Shown in pieces: positions 18,311 through 26,850 of a stretch of 64,000 nt of DNA; the first letter of the stretch is position 1; the number at the start of each line of letters is the position of its first letter. Location: positions 62,001 to 126,000 of the forward strand of contig CAJTNO010000001.1 in NCBI GenBank assembly GCA_910577815.1, given 5' to 3'. Below the pieces are notes generated by a model. The model saw nothing but the letters and a program-made list of their open reading frames with translations. It made no database searches and was not told the DNA's origin. The position numbers and the translations under genes were made by a program. The stretch comes from an uncultured Christensenella sp. Lineage in GTDB: Bacteria; Bacillota; Clostridia; Christensenellales; CAG-917.

Positions 18311-19156
18311 ATGTCACGACTGTCCGCCGTAATCGGCAAACCCGTATTAAATATAGCGACTACCTGCATAATCGGAAAAGTGACCGATGTATATTTTGAT
18401 GAAAATCTGAAAAAAGCCGTATATTTTTGCATAGAGATTTTTCCCGAAAACAAACCGATGCTGCTCGAATACACCGAGGCGCAGAGCATACTCGACGCAG
18501 TTGTGGTTGCCGACGACGTAAAGCTGACGTCCATACAGGACGCCGATATAACCGCCCTGCGCACAAGCATAATGGGAATGCCGGTATACGCCCCTAACGG
18601 CGCGGATAAAGGAAAAATCAAGGACATTATAATAACGCTTGCGGGAAAGATAACAAAACTGCAAACTACGACGTCCGAATTCACTCCGTCCGCAATAATC
18701 TCGGTGGGCAACGTGATACTGCAAAAGGGCGCGGTAAAGAGCAAGACCAAAAAAACGGTAATTCCCCGTCCCGCGGAGGAGCGCCCCGTATATATTCTGA
18801 ACGACGCGAAAAAGGTGCTCGAAATAGAAAAAACCATTCTTGACGGAAGTATGCCAATCCCTATGCCCCCCAAGCAGGAAACGGAAAAGGAGCCCGTGCT
18901 ATCCAACGGCGCGTTTGAAATGCTGCTTGAAGGCTCGCGCGCATATTCCTACGACGATGACGCGCGCACACCCACGCGGGTTATATGCGACTACGAATTT
19001 TTGCTGGGCAGAACTCTCGGCGCGGATTTATGCACGTACACCGGCGAGCTTATAGCAAAGCAAAACAGCACAGTGACCGATGCTATAGTAGATAAGGCAA
19101 GACGCGCGGGCAAGCTTGTGGAGCTTACCCTCAACAGCATAAAACCGGAAAAGTAA
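18311..19156 (+). CDS. PRC-barrel-like protein
   Basis: A 281-residue soluble protein. Residues 1-75 (SRLSAVIGKPVLNIATTCIIGKVTDVYFD) and 90-150 (GMPVYAPNGADKGKIKDIIITLAGKITKL) both have the strand-turn-strand pattern of PRC-barrel domains, which often bind metabolites or tether proteins to membranes or the division site. A proline-rich linker (about residues 180-205) leads to a third similar segment near residues 235-280 (DYEFLLGRTLGADLCTYTGELIA). Similar proteins occur in spore-forming Clostridia, but I cannot name a function. The start has GAGGTG seven bases upstream. The M1 peptidase gene follows after 23 bases and probably shares the transcript. Confidence 0.65.
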   Translation: MSRLSAVIGKPVLNIATTCIIGKVTDVYFDENLKKAVYFCIEIFPENKPMLLEYTEAQSILDAVVVADDVKLTSIQDADITALRTSIMGMPVYAPNGADKGKIKDIIITLAGKITKLQTTTSEFTPSAIISVGNVILQKGAVKSKTKKTVIPRPAEERPVYILNDAKKVLEIEKTILDGSMPIPMPPKQETEKEPVLSNGAFEMLLEGSRAYSYDDDARTPTRVICDYEFLLGRTLGADLCTYTGELIAKQNSTVTDAIVDKARRAGKLVELTLNSIKPEK

Positions 19157-19179
19157 AATTGACAAATAAAGCTTAGATT

Positions 19180-20607
19180 ATGACAAAAAAATTCAGCAAA
19201 TCACCGATACCCTACCTGCTTGCTGTGCTAACGCTGCTTGCAAGCTGCGCGCTGCTTTTTGCGTGCAACAAAACAAACGCCAATCCGCTTGCCACCTCAA
19301 CCTGCTACGAGCTGACAGCAAACTACGAGGGCGATACTCTCGAGGTCTATCAGGAGATTTTATACTACGCGCCCGCCGACACGGACGGAATAGTCCTTCA
19401 CATTTACGCAAACGCATTCAACAAGACAAATGACGTAATCGATATTTCATCCGCGCAAATCAACAGGAAAAACGTCGAATTTGACATTTACGGCAAGGAT
19501 AAGACGCTTCTAAAACTGCACTATCCGACCCGCAAGGGCAAGAGCGTAAACATCTCCGTTCAGTACACGGTCACTCTGCCCGAAACGGATACGCGGCTTG
19601 GAATAACCGCGCGTGGAATTAGCAACCTCGCCTGCTTTTATCCCGTTGTCGCCAGATACGAAAACGGCTATCGCGAGGATTGCTATAACAGCTTCGGAGA
19701 CCCGTTCTATCACGACATATCGTCGTTTTACGTAAACGTCACTCTTGACGAAGGTCTGGACGTCGCCTGCTCGGGAGAGATAACGGATACACGCCTTGTA
19801 CGCGTAAACGGAAAGGACAAAAAAACCTTGGAGATAGAAGCGGAGTTCGTACGCGATTTTGCAATGTCGGTCGGCAAAATGTCCAAGGTTACGGGAAAAG
19901 CTGAGATAGACGGCAATGAAATAGGTCTTACCTACTGCTACATAGAGGACCCGTATCCCGCCCGCACTCTCGAGCGCATATCTCAATCGCTGAGCGTATT
20001 TTCGGAGGCATTCGGAGCATATCCGTACAAGACGTTTACGGTAGCGCAAAGCAATCTCAGCGACGCGGGAGGGATGGAGTACGGCACGTTCGTAACCGTA
20101 TCGCTCACAAGCTCGCGCGAGGAATATCTCGACACCGTAACCCACGAAACCGCGCATCAGTGGTGGTATAACCTTGTGGGAAACGACCAGATAAACTCCG
20201 CCTGGTTGGACGAGGGACTGACCGAGTTTTGCACCTACTATTTCCACTATCTTACGGACAACCGCGAGAAATTCAAGACGGAAATGAACAACATATCCAA
20301 ATCCTACGCGGCTTTTGCCGCGCACAAGCCCACGCTCGGCTTTGACGGCAGTATGAACCGTCCGCTCTCCTCTTATCTTACAGACGGCGAATACGTTGCG
20401 GTCTGCTATTTCAAGGGCGCGCTGTTATTCAACACCCTTCGCGAGCTTGTCGGCGACGGCAAATTTCAAGCCTCTATGCAAAGATATCTTGCGGACAACC
20501 GTTACGGCGTCGCCACCGAAGATTCACTTATTGCGGCATTCAAATCACAGGGCTGCGACATAAGCGGAATAGTAACAAGCTTTATAAACGATACCGCAGT
20601 GATATAA
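19180..20607 (+). CDS. M1-family zinc metallopeptidase lipoprotein
   Basis: A 475-residue secreted aminopeptidase-type protein. The N-terminus (PYLLAVLTLLASCALLFACNK) is a lipoprotein signal with a lipobox cysteine near residue 30. The gluzincin motif HETAHQWW near residue 322 and the third zinc ligand in WLDEGLTEF near residue 346 are intact. GGMEYG near residue 297 replaces the GxMEN substrate loop of classic aminopeptidases. It lacks the long C-terminal helical domain of aminopeptidase N, so it resembles the short bacterial M1 lipoproteins. It probably trims peptides at the cell surface. No clear ribosome-binding site precedes the ATG, and the gene may be translated by coupling to the gene upstream. 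Confidence 0.88.
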   Translation: MTKKFSKSPIPYLLAVLTLLASCALLFACNKTNANPLATSTCYELTANYEGDTLEVYQEILYYAPADTDGIVLHIYANAFNKTNDVIDISSAQINRKNVEFDIYGKDKTLLKLHYPTRKGKSVNISVQYTVTLPETDTRLGITARGISNLACFYPVVARYENGYREDCYNSFGDPFYHDISSFYVNVTLDEGLDVACSGEITDTRLVRVNGKDKKTLEIEAEFVRDFAMSVGKMSKVTGKAEIDGNEIGLTYCYIEDPYPARTLERISQSLSVFSEAFGAYPYKTFTVAQSNLSDAGGMEYGTFVTVSLTSSREEYLDTVTHETAHQWWYNLVGNDQINSAWLDEGLTEFCTYYFHYLTDNREKFKTEMNNISKSYAAFAAHKPTLGFDGSMNRPLSSYLTDGEYVAVCYFKGALLFNTLRELVGDGKFQASMQRYLADNRYGVATEDSLIAAFKSQGCDISGIVTSFINDTAVI

Positions 20608-20640
20608 CGCCCGATATGTCCGTCTGTCAATAAAAACAAT

Positions 20641-20677
20641 AACATCCGACCGAGTGTTGAAAAGTCGGGTGTTTTTT
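20641..20677 (+). terminator. Hairpin terminator after the M1 peptidase
   Basis: AACATCCGAC pairs with GTCGGGTGTT (one G-U pair) across a 13-base loop, followed by TTTTT. Confidence 0.75.
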
Positions 20678-20678
20678 G

Positions 20679-20706
20679 TTGCCAATAAAACTATAAATGA
20701 TATAAT
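20679..20706 (+). promoter_or_regulatory. Likely promoter of the chromate-transporter pair
   Basis: TTGCCA (20679-20684) and a perfect TATAAT (20701-20706) are 16 bases apart, 37 bases before the start codon. Confidence 0.55.
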
Positions 20707-20742
20707 ATAATCCGATAATAAATATACAGTAATAAATAGGAT

Positions 20743-21495
20743 ATGAAAAAAGGCAACAAGGAAAAACGCCCTGCTAAGCAGGTTATAAAAGAACTTCTTT
20801 CTCTGTTTCTGGTATTCTTCAAGATAGGACTGTTTTCATTCGGAGGCGGATACGCAATGCTCACGCTTATAGAAGCGGAGGTCGTAGACAAGCACAAATG
20901 GATAAGCAAAAGCGAGCTCGGCGACATTTTCGCCATAGCCGAAAGCACTCCGGGACCGATAGCGGTAAACACTGCTACGTTTATAGGCACAAAAAGACTG
21001 GGCGTATTCGGCGGAATTTTTGCAACTCTGGGCGTCGTCCTGCCCTCCTTTATAATCATAGTCGCGCTGTCCTATATACTGAATCTCGTAAAAGACAACA
21101 AATGGGTTGGCTTTTTATTTAAAGGCATACGCGTAGGCGTACTGGTACTGATAGCAAAGGCTGTTTTCTCATTCTTCAAGGATATGAAAAAAACGCTGTT
21201 CTCATTTGCGATAATGGCTATTTCGTTTATTTTGGTATTCGTGCTTAAGGCGGACGTAATCTACGTAATACTCGGCACAATACTGGTATGCTCGATAGCA
21301 GTAGCGGTAAAAACGTACGCGACAAACCGCCGCTGTCACACGGTAGGCACGCCGGAGTATTATAACGAGCGCGTAGGAAAGCCCGTGGAGCGCGAGGAAT
21401 ACGTATCCGAAAAGGCTATAGACGCCGATATAATAAAGATAATGCCTCCCGAAGCTCCCGCAAAGACCGAGGACAAAGGAGGTAATGCCGAATGA
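20743..21495 (+). CDS. Chromate transporter family protein, first half of a split pair
   Basis: A 250-residue CHR-family membrane protein with about six hydrophobic segments. The family signature is visible: FFKIGLFSFGGGYAML near residues 25-42, then AIAESTPGPIAVNTATFIG, followed by LGVFGGIFATLGVVLPSF. In the short-chain CHR type, two genes each encode one half of what is one long ChrA protein elsewhere. Chromate efflux is the named activity, but in anaerobes the natural substrate is uncertain. A hydrophilic C-terminal tail of about 65 residues (after AVKTYATNRRCH) is extra. It overlaps the second gene by four bases (ATGA). Confidence 0.9.
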   Translation: MKKGNKEKRPAKQVIKELLSLFLVFFKIGLFSFGGGYAMLTLIEAEVVDKHKWISKSELGDIFAIAESTPGPIAVNTATFIGTKRLGVFGGIFATLGVVLPSFIIIVALSYILNLVKDNKWVGFLFKGIRVGVLVLIAKAVFSFFKDMKKTLFSFAIMAISFILVFVLKADVIYVILGTILVCSIAVAVKTYATNRRCHTVGTPEYYNERVGKPVEREEYVSEKAIDADIIKIMPPEAPAKTEDKGGNAE

Positions 21496-22088
21496 TTTAC
21501 CTCGACCTTTTCTGGACGTTTTTCAAGATAGGACTGTTCACCATAGGCGGCGGACAGGCTATGATACCTATGATAATGACCAACGTAGTCGCAAAGGGCT
21601 GGCTTGAGCAGACCGCGCTTATAGATTTCATAGCGATAAGCGAAAGCACCCCGGGACCGTTTGCCGTAAACATCGCAACGTATACGGGCATAGAAACCGC
21701 AGGGATTTTCGGCGCGATATGCGCGACTCTCGGAGTCGTACTGCCCTCGGTAATAATTATAACGATTGTTGCCAAGCTGCTGTCCAATTTTATGAAGCGC
21801 AAGGCAGTGGGCGAGGTCTTTACGGGCGTGCGTTCAACGGTCACGGGACTGCTTATGTCCGTATTCATCTCTCTCGTACTGACTATGCTTTTCGGCATAT
21901 CCGACATATTCAACCCGGGTCCCGTCAGCGCGGACTATATAGGCATAGGATTGTTTGCAGTTATATTCCCCCTGTCGTTTATAAAGATAAAGGGCAAAAA
22001 AATGAAGCCGATACTGCTTGTAATACTGTCCGCCGCGCTCGGAGTATTATGCTACGGTCTGTTCGACTATTTCGGAGTTGTAATTTAA
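21492..22088 (+). CDS. Chromate transporter family protein, second half of a split pair
   Basis: A 198-residue CHR-family membrane protein homologous to the gene before it: FFKIGLFTIGGGQAMIPMI, AISESTPGPFAVNIATYTG and IFGAICATLGVVLPS correspond in order. Translation is coupled through the ATGA overlap, as expected for two subunits of one heterodimeric transporter. Like other short CHR proteins it has about six membrane segments. No regulator of the ChrB type is nearby, so chromate itself may not be the inducer. Confidence 0.9.
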   Translation: MIYLDLFWTFFKIGLFTIGGGQAMIPMIMTNVVAKGWLEQTALIDFIAISESTPGPFAVNIATYTGIETAGIFGAICATLGVVLPSVIIITIVAKLLSNFMKRKAVGEVFTGVRSTVTGLLMSVFISLVLTMLFGISDIFNPGPVSADYIGIGLFAVIFPLSFIKIKGKKMKPILLVILSAALGVLCYGLFDYFGVVI

Positions 22089-22157
22089 AACGGTTAAAAC
22101 CTCTCATTTATACGGTTAAATAACCCGATATTTCCGTTTAATATTTAAATTTGGGTA

Positions 22158-22186
22158 TTGTTTTCTTCGTCCGCATAAATTATAAT
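22158..22186 (+). promoter_or_regulatory. Promoter of the large MFS transporter gene
   Basis: TTGTTT (22158-22163), a 17-base spacer and a perfect TATAAT (22181-22186), with the start codon 51 bases further on. A small hairpin CGTGAA-GTCTT-TTCACG lies in the leader. Confidence 0.65.
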
Positions 22187-22236
22187 ATAGAGCGTGAAGT
22201 CTTTTTCACGTTTTATAAGCATTTGAGGAGAATTTT

Positions 22237-24339
22237 ATGAGAAAAAAATCAGCCGAGTCGGCGCCGTTACTTGACGAGCAAGGCAGAAAGCCGCTTAAAC
22301 TGGACTATCCGCAAACGTTTAAAGTCGGATTTGCGTTTGCAATCATTATGCTGTTCTGGACGGCATACGACTTTGTCGTTCCGCTGCTGCTCGAGCACGC
22401 CTACGGACTTCCCAACTCTCTGCGCGGTCTGATAATGGGACTCGACAACCTGCTGTCGCTGTTTATGCTCCCGCTGTTCGGAAAGCTCAGCGACAACGCG
22501 CACGGCAAGCTTGCAAAGAAATTCGGCAGACGTACTCCGTTTATAGTGATTGGCACGGTGGCGTCGGTAATACTTATGGTATTCGTACCCGTCGCCACGC
22601 TTAATCAGCAGAAGAACGCAAACAAGTACATAGAGAGTTTTGAAAGCTCGCTTTCCACCGTCATCACCACCGAGGACGGAAAGGAAATTACCAAGCTCGA
22701 AAGCCTGCTAACCCAGTGGTGGGACAGCGGCGACAAGAACTACTGCGACAAGAGCTACATAAAGATGAATTTCGGCGAAAACGCTACCGACGCGGAAATG
22801 AAAGCGTTTTTCGTAAGCCTTAAGTACGACGAAAATTTCTCCTCCAAAAAAGCGGTGCTAAATATGCTCGGCAGCGAAACGTATTATTACGTAATAGACG
22901 GGCAAAAGGTTGAAGTAAGCCTCGAGGATACCGCGCCCTCGGGCGAAACCTATCAGGTTATAAAGGAAAGAAACGCAAATTACACCAAGTATGTAAAGAG
23001 CGGAATGAATAACTACGAAAGCGACCAGATTTACGAGAACGTCACCAAAAAGACGGGCGGCGCAAGCATAGGCGTATATATGGTGATTCTGTTGCTTGTG
23101 CTTATCGCAATGGCAACCTTCCGTTCCCCCGCAGTCGCGCTTATGCCGGACGTCACCCCCAAGCCTCTGCGCTCGCAGGGCAACGCCATAATAAATCTGT
23201 GTGGCGGAATAGGCGGCGCAATCGCGTTTTTGATTTACACGGTAGTACTGTTCGGCAACAATATAAACAATTACGTAATAATATTCTCCTGCGTAGCGGC
23301 GGGAATGCTGCTGTTGCTTGCAGGCTTCCTCGCGCTTGTCAAGGAGCGTAAAATGGTCGATAAGTGCCAGCAGATTTGCAAGGAGTACGGCATTGACGAC
23401 TTTGACGAGGAGGAAAAGGACAAGCAGGACGGCGGCAAGCTTGAAGACGCCGAAGCAAATCCCGAGGGAGATGCCGAAATCTCCGCGCCCGAACCCGCGC
23501 CCGCGATAGACGTCGTTATGACGGACACGTCGGGCAACTTCGTAGCGGATACGCAGTCCACTCCCGACAGCGCGGAGCAGATGTCCCCCGACACCCTCGA
23601 GTTTGCAAAGGAGGTCACGCACAACGCAAAGACTCCGCGCAAATCTCCCAAGGAGTGGTGGAGCTCCAAGCCGCAGACCGAAAAGTCAAAGCTTATATCC
23701 TTCTGGCTCATACTCGCCTCGATATTTATGTGGTTTATGGGCTACAACGCAATCTCGAGCAATCTCTCGGTATACACCACCAAAGCGCTCAACCTCTCGG
23801 CGGGCGTAGCTTCCATTATCTCGGGCGTAAGTATGGGTATCAGCGCGATAGCGTTTATCCCCGTCGGCTATATGGCTGCAAAGATAGGCAGACGTAAATC
23901 CATAATTATCGGCTTCGGAATGGCGGTTGTGTCCTTCGTGCTGATATTCGCGTTTGTACGCCCGAATAACGAAGCTATAATCCCCGCGGTACTGTTTGCG
24001 CTGTTCTATCTCATTGCAGGCTTCGGCTTGATAATCGCAAACGTAAACACCTTCCCGATGGTCACCGAGCTATCAACCTCGGCAACGGTCGGACAGTACA
24101 CAGGCTACTACTATATGGCGACAATGTCGGCGCAGGCAATCACGCCGTTTATCGCGGGCTTGATAATGGACCACATCTCCAACCGCGGACTGTTTGTCTA
24201 CAGCGCAATATGCGTAGCTATAGCAATAGTGCTTATGATATTCGTAAAGCACGGCGACAGCGTGGCAATAGGCAAAGGCAGAAAGCTCACTAAAGAGGAA
24301 AAGAAGCAAATCCGCTTGGATGCGCTCGATGCCGACTAA
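22237..24339 (+). CDS. MFS sugar transporter (SLC45/GPH-like) with two large soluble insertions
   Basis: A 700-residue membrane protein, much longer than the usual 450-500 of sugar transporters of this type. The first helices carry the family pattern (FWTAYDFVVPLLLEHAYGLP, then GLIMGLDNLLSLFMLPLFGKLSD and the basic loop KKFGRRTPFIV). Between helix 4 and helix 5 lies an extra domain of about 140 residues (from about residue 122 to 265), predicted outside the cell. A second acidic insertion of about 100 residues (365-470) occupies the central cytoplasmic loop. The C-terminal six helices follow, including KIGRRKSIIIG. The substrate is probably a glycoside, by family. It is a single-gene unit with its own promoter and terminator. 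Confidence 0.85.
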   Translation: MRKKSAESAPLLDEQGRKPLKLDYPQTFKVGFAFAIIMLFWTAYDFVVPLLLEHAYGLPNSLRGLIMGLDNLLSLFMLPLFGKLSDNAHGKLAKKFGRRTPFIVIGTVASVILMVFVPVATLNQQKNANKYIESFESSLSTVITTEDGKEITKLESLLTQWWDSGDKNYCDKSYIKMNFGENATDAEMKAFFVSLKYDENFSSKKAVLNMLGSETYYYVIDGQKVEVSLEDTAPSGETYQVIKERNANYTKYVKSGMNNYESDQIYENVTKKTGGASIGVYMVILLLVLIAMATFRSPAVALMPDVTPKPLRSQGNAIINLCGGIGGAIAFLIYTVVLFGNNINNYVIIFSCVAAGMLLLLAGFLALVKERKMVDKCQQICKEYGIDDFDEEEKDKQDGGKLEDAEANPEGDAEISAPEPAPAIDVVMTDTSGNFVADTQSTPDSAEQMSPDTLEFAKEVTHNAKTPRKSPKEWWSSKPQTEKSKLISFWLILASIFMWFMGYNAISSNLSVYTTKALNLSAGVASIISGVSMGISAIAFIPVGYMAAKIGRRKSIIIGFGMAVVSFVLIFAFVRPNNEAIIPAVLFALFYLIAGFGLIIANVNTFPMVTELSTSATVGQYTGYYYMATMSAQAITPFIAGLIMDHISNRGLFVYSAICVAIAIVLMIFVKHGDSVAIGKGRKLTKEEKKQIRLDALDAD

Positions 24340-24362
24340 AGGAAAAATTTGCACTGTATTTA

Positions 24363-24395
24363 AGTCCCTCTCAAAAATGAGAGGGACTATTTTTT
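24363..24395 (+). terminator. Strong hairpin terminator after the MFS gene
   Basis: AGTCCCTCTC and GAGAGGGACT form a perfect 10-bp stem with an AAAAAT loop, followed by ATTTTTTC. Confidence 0.9.
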
Positions 24396-24403
24396 CAGTG
24401 AAA

Positions 24404-24733
24404 TTTTTCCTTAACTACCGCACAAAGTATTGTTTGCTATCCACTTTTTCCGACGTTGTAAACTCCAACTACATTCCGCACAATACTTTGTTTGGTCGCC
24501 CTCTAAACTAACTTTATCCTTTAATTCGATATCTTTATTCTTTTTTCTATATCGTTTTTCCTTAACTACCGCACAAAGTATTGTCTGCTATCCACTTTTT
24601 CCGACGTTGTAAACTCCAACTACATTCCGCACAATACTTTGTTTGGTTGCCCTCTAAACTAACTTTAACCTTTAATTCGATATCTTTTTCTTTTTTCTAT
24701 AACGTTTTTCCTTAACTACCGCACAAAGTATTG
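24404..24733 (+). repeat. Tandem array of a ~150-bp structured repeat (two full copies plus the start of a third)
   Basis: Copies begin at 24404, 24555 and 24705 with TTTTTCCTTAACTACCGCA and differ by only a few bases over 150 bp. Each full copy contains arms ACAAAGTATTGT and ACAATACTTTGT, a perfect 12-bp inverted pair about 47 bases apart, enclosing a conserved CCGACGTTGTAAAC. A diverged single copy lies inverted at 38463-38546 and a half copy near 46200-46265. There is no open reading frame in either strand. It lies between the MFS terminator and the convergent glycosidase terminator. Confidence 0.85.
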
Positions 24734-24761
24734 CTCGCTATATATCTATATAACTTTCAAC

Positions 24762-24785
24762 AAAAAAGCACTCCGTTAGGAGTGC
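24762..24785 (-). terminator. Terminator of the GH13 glycosidase gene
   Basis: GCACTCC-GTTA-GGAGTGC, a perfect 7-bp stem, followed on the minus strand by TTTTTTG, 20 bases beyond the glycosidase stop. Confidence 0.85.
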
Positions 24786-24805
24786 GGTTTATATTTTTTT
24801 TGTAT

Positions 24806-26635
24806 CTATTCCAAAATAATTCTCACCGTGCACGGCTCAACAACCAGCTTATCCTTTATCACCTCGCCCGACGCCGCGTCTTTTCCGATACAATCACGCA
24901 ATACAGTATGGTTGGTGGCATTGGCATAAACGGTCAATACGCCTGCTTCGCTTATGCGGCGATAAATCAAAATTTCTCCGTCGTTTATAAAATACGTTTG
25001 TCCAGTAAAATACTCGCTATATCTCTCGCGCATTCTGCCCAGCGATTTATAATGCTCTATAAGCTCGCGGTCCTCTCGTCCCCACGGATAGGTTCCGCGA
25101 TTGAGAGGGTCCTCGAAGCCCTGAACGCCCGCTTCGTCTCCGTAATACAGGCAAGGCACGCCGGGTAACGTATACTGCAAAGCCGATGCAAACATCAATC
25201 TCTTTTTAGCAAGCGCATAATCTGTATCGTTCAGCCTGTACTCCGCCCTGTCGAGCTTTCGCTCGGGCGGCGTAACGCCGCTGAGATAGGTAAGCGCGCG
25301 CACCGTATCGTGGCTGTCGATGAGGTTCATAAGCGTATCGAGGCTCTGTTTGGGATAGCCCTCGAGCACCTGCGAAGCCTTTGCTATAAACGCGTTTTTA
25401 TCTCCGTCCAAGGTATAGGCAAGTACGGCTTCCTTAAACGGATAGTTCATAACCGAATCGAGCTGTTCGCCCATAAAATACGGTCGCCACTCGTCGTAGG
25501 CAATCTTTACGGTAGCGTCCTCCCAGACCTCGCCCACAATCAGCATATCCTTTCCGCTCTCTTTTATTTTTCTGCAAAGCTCGGTAGTAAAATTCACGGG
25601 AAGCTCGTCCACGACGTCGAGCCTCCAGCCCGCAATGCCCGATTTGCTCCACTTATCTATTACGCCGTTTCTGCCAAGCAACAGCTGTCTGAAGCCCTCT
25701 GCGGACTTATTGGCGGTAGGCACAACGGTGCTGCCCCACCAGCAATGATATTTGTCGGGATGCTCATAAAAATAATACCAATCGTAATAGGGCGACTGCG
25801 CGCTCTGATACGCGCCTAACGTCGGATAACTCCCCTCTCGGTTAAAGTAAACGCTGTCCGCGCCCGTATGATTGAACACGCCGTCCAGAATAACGGCAAT
25901 ACCCTTTTTAGCGGACTCCGCAACAAGTCTGCAAAAATCCTCCTCGCTTCCGAAAAGCTCGTCAATTTTCAGATAATCTCCCGTATCGTATCTGTGGTTT
26001 GACGAGGATTTAAAAATAGGCGATAGATATATACAGGAAACTCCCAGCGACTTAATATAATCGAGCTTTGATATTATGCCCTCGGCATTGCCTCCGAAAA
26101 AATCATCCGCGCGGTAATCCGTCCCCTCCTCGGCGATGTCGGGACGCTCGTACCAATCGATATGCAGCCTGCCCCTTTTATTAAACGGAATATCCGAAGC
26201 TTTGCAAAACCTATCCGCAAATATCTGATAAATAACGCCGTGTTTTGCCCAATTCGGGGTTTTATAGTCGCATTTTGATACGGTCAACTGCCATTCGGGC
26301 AACCAATCGCCAAGCACTGCGCATCCGTCGCAGCCTCTGCCGAAAAACGCGAGCGAGCCGTCCCCATATTCTCCCTCGAAGCGATATTTGTAAATACCGT
26401 AGTCAAGCAATGACAGCGCGCCCTCGAAAATATCCTCTCCGTTTTCGGTAAGGCGATAAGGCAGTTCAAATCTTAAGCTGCCGCCGTCCGCTGCGCCGCC
26501 CTCCCCGAAAACCTGTCGCAATACGATAAAGACCCTCTTGATTTGCAAACCGCAATCGAGAGGGAATTTAATGTCTATCGCGCCGCCTACGTACGCCGCG
26601 CCGTATGGAGTTTTATGCGTTAAAGGATTATACAT
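24806..26635 (-). CDS. GH13 alpha-glycosidase (neopullulanase/cyclomaltodextrinase-like)
   Basis: A 609-residue enzyme acting on alpha-1,4 glucans or maltodextrins, without a signal peptide and so probably cytoplasmic. An N-terminal beta-sandwich (residues 1-125) precedes the catalytic barrel that begins at WAKHGVIYQIFADRF. The conserved GH13 regions are visible: DGVFNHTG, GWRLDVVDE with the nucleophile Asp near residue 337, VGEVWED with the acid/base Glu near 366, and LIDSHDTVRAL with the third carboxylate near 438. The N-domain and the MPKF-less region II place it with neopullulanase-type enzymes. It follows glycogen phosphorylase on the same strand, so the two genes probably work together in storage-glucan or maltodextrin breakdown. 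Confidence 0.92.
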   Translation of the reverse strand: MYNPLTHKTPYGAAYVGGAIDIKFPLDCGLQIKRVFIVLRQVFGEGGAADGGSLRFELPYRLTENGEDIFEGALSLLDYGIYKYRFEGEYGDGSLAFFGRGCDGCAVLGDWLPEWQLTVSKCDYKTPNWAKHGVIYQIFADRFCKASDIPFNKRGRLHIDWYERPDIAEEGTDYRADDFFGGNAEGIISKLDYIKSLGVSCIYLSPIFKSSSNHRYDTGDYLKIDELFGSEEDFCRLVAESAKKGIAVILDGVFNHTGADSVYFNREGSYPTLGAYQSAQSPYYDWYYFYEHPDKYHCWWGSTVVPTANKSAEGFRQLLLGRNGVIDKWSKSGIAGWRLDVVDELPVNFTTELCRKIKESGKDMLIVGEVWEDATVKIAYDEWRPYFMGEQLDSVMNYPFKEAVLAYTLDGDKNAFIAKASQVLEGYPKQSLDTLMNLIDSHDTVRALTYLSGVTPPERKLDRAEYRLNDTDYALAKKRLMFASALQYTLPGVPCLYYGDEAGVQGFEDPLNRGTYPWGREDRELIEHYKSLGRMRERYSEYFTGQTYFINDGEILIYRRISEAGVLTVYANATNHTVLRDCIGKDAASGEVIKDKLVVEPCTVRIILE

Positions 26636-26670
26636 TTACTTTGTGACAAACAACTGTCGTTGTTATAAAA

Positions 26671-26708
26671 TTTTGCAAAAGCGGCAATTTCCTGTCACTT
26701 TTGCAAAA
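26671..26708. promoter_or_regulatory. Pair of TTTTGCAAAA palindromes upstream of the glycosidase gene
   Basis: The perfect palindrome TTTTGCAAAA occurs at 26671-26680 and 26699-26708, 36-73 bases before the glycosidase start codon. The two copies may be paired operators. Alternatively, they form one hairpin with an 11-bp stem and 16-18-base loop, which could weakly terminate the glgP transcript. Confidence 0.45.
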
Positions 26709-26741
26709 TCCATATTTCATTTCAGACTTGTAAATTGTGAT

Positions 26742-26842
26742 TATTTGTGTTCAGGCAAGGAAGGCGAGCACGCGAGTTGCCAAGTATATAAACATACACG
26801 ACAACGAGCGCGCACAAGGCTGACGAAGCGTCAACACAAATA
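26742..26842. repeat. Structured intergenic element, copy 1
   Basis: Outer arms TATTTGTGTT (26742-26751) and AACACAAATA (26833-26842) form a perfect 10-bp stem. Just inside are the conserved blocks CAGGCAAGGAA and TGACGAAGCGTC, shared with the element at 44859-44985. The interior differs between the two copies but holds a small central hairpin here (GTAT and ATAC at 26784-26797). It lies between glgP and the glycosidase gene and encodes no protein. Confidence 0.75.
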
Positions 26843-26850
26843 GCACGGTT

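Noticed and set aside
24404..24733. Possible CRISPR array
   Set aside because: The repeats are about 150 bp, in tandem without unique spacers, and no cas genes are present.
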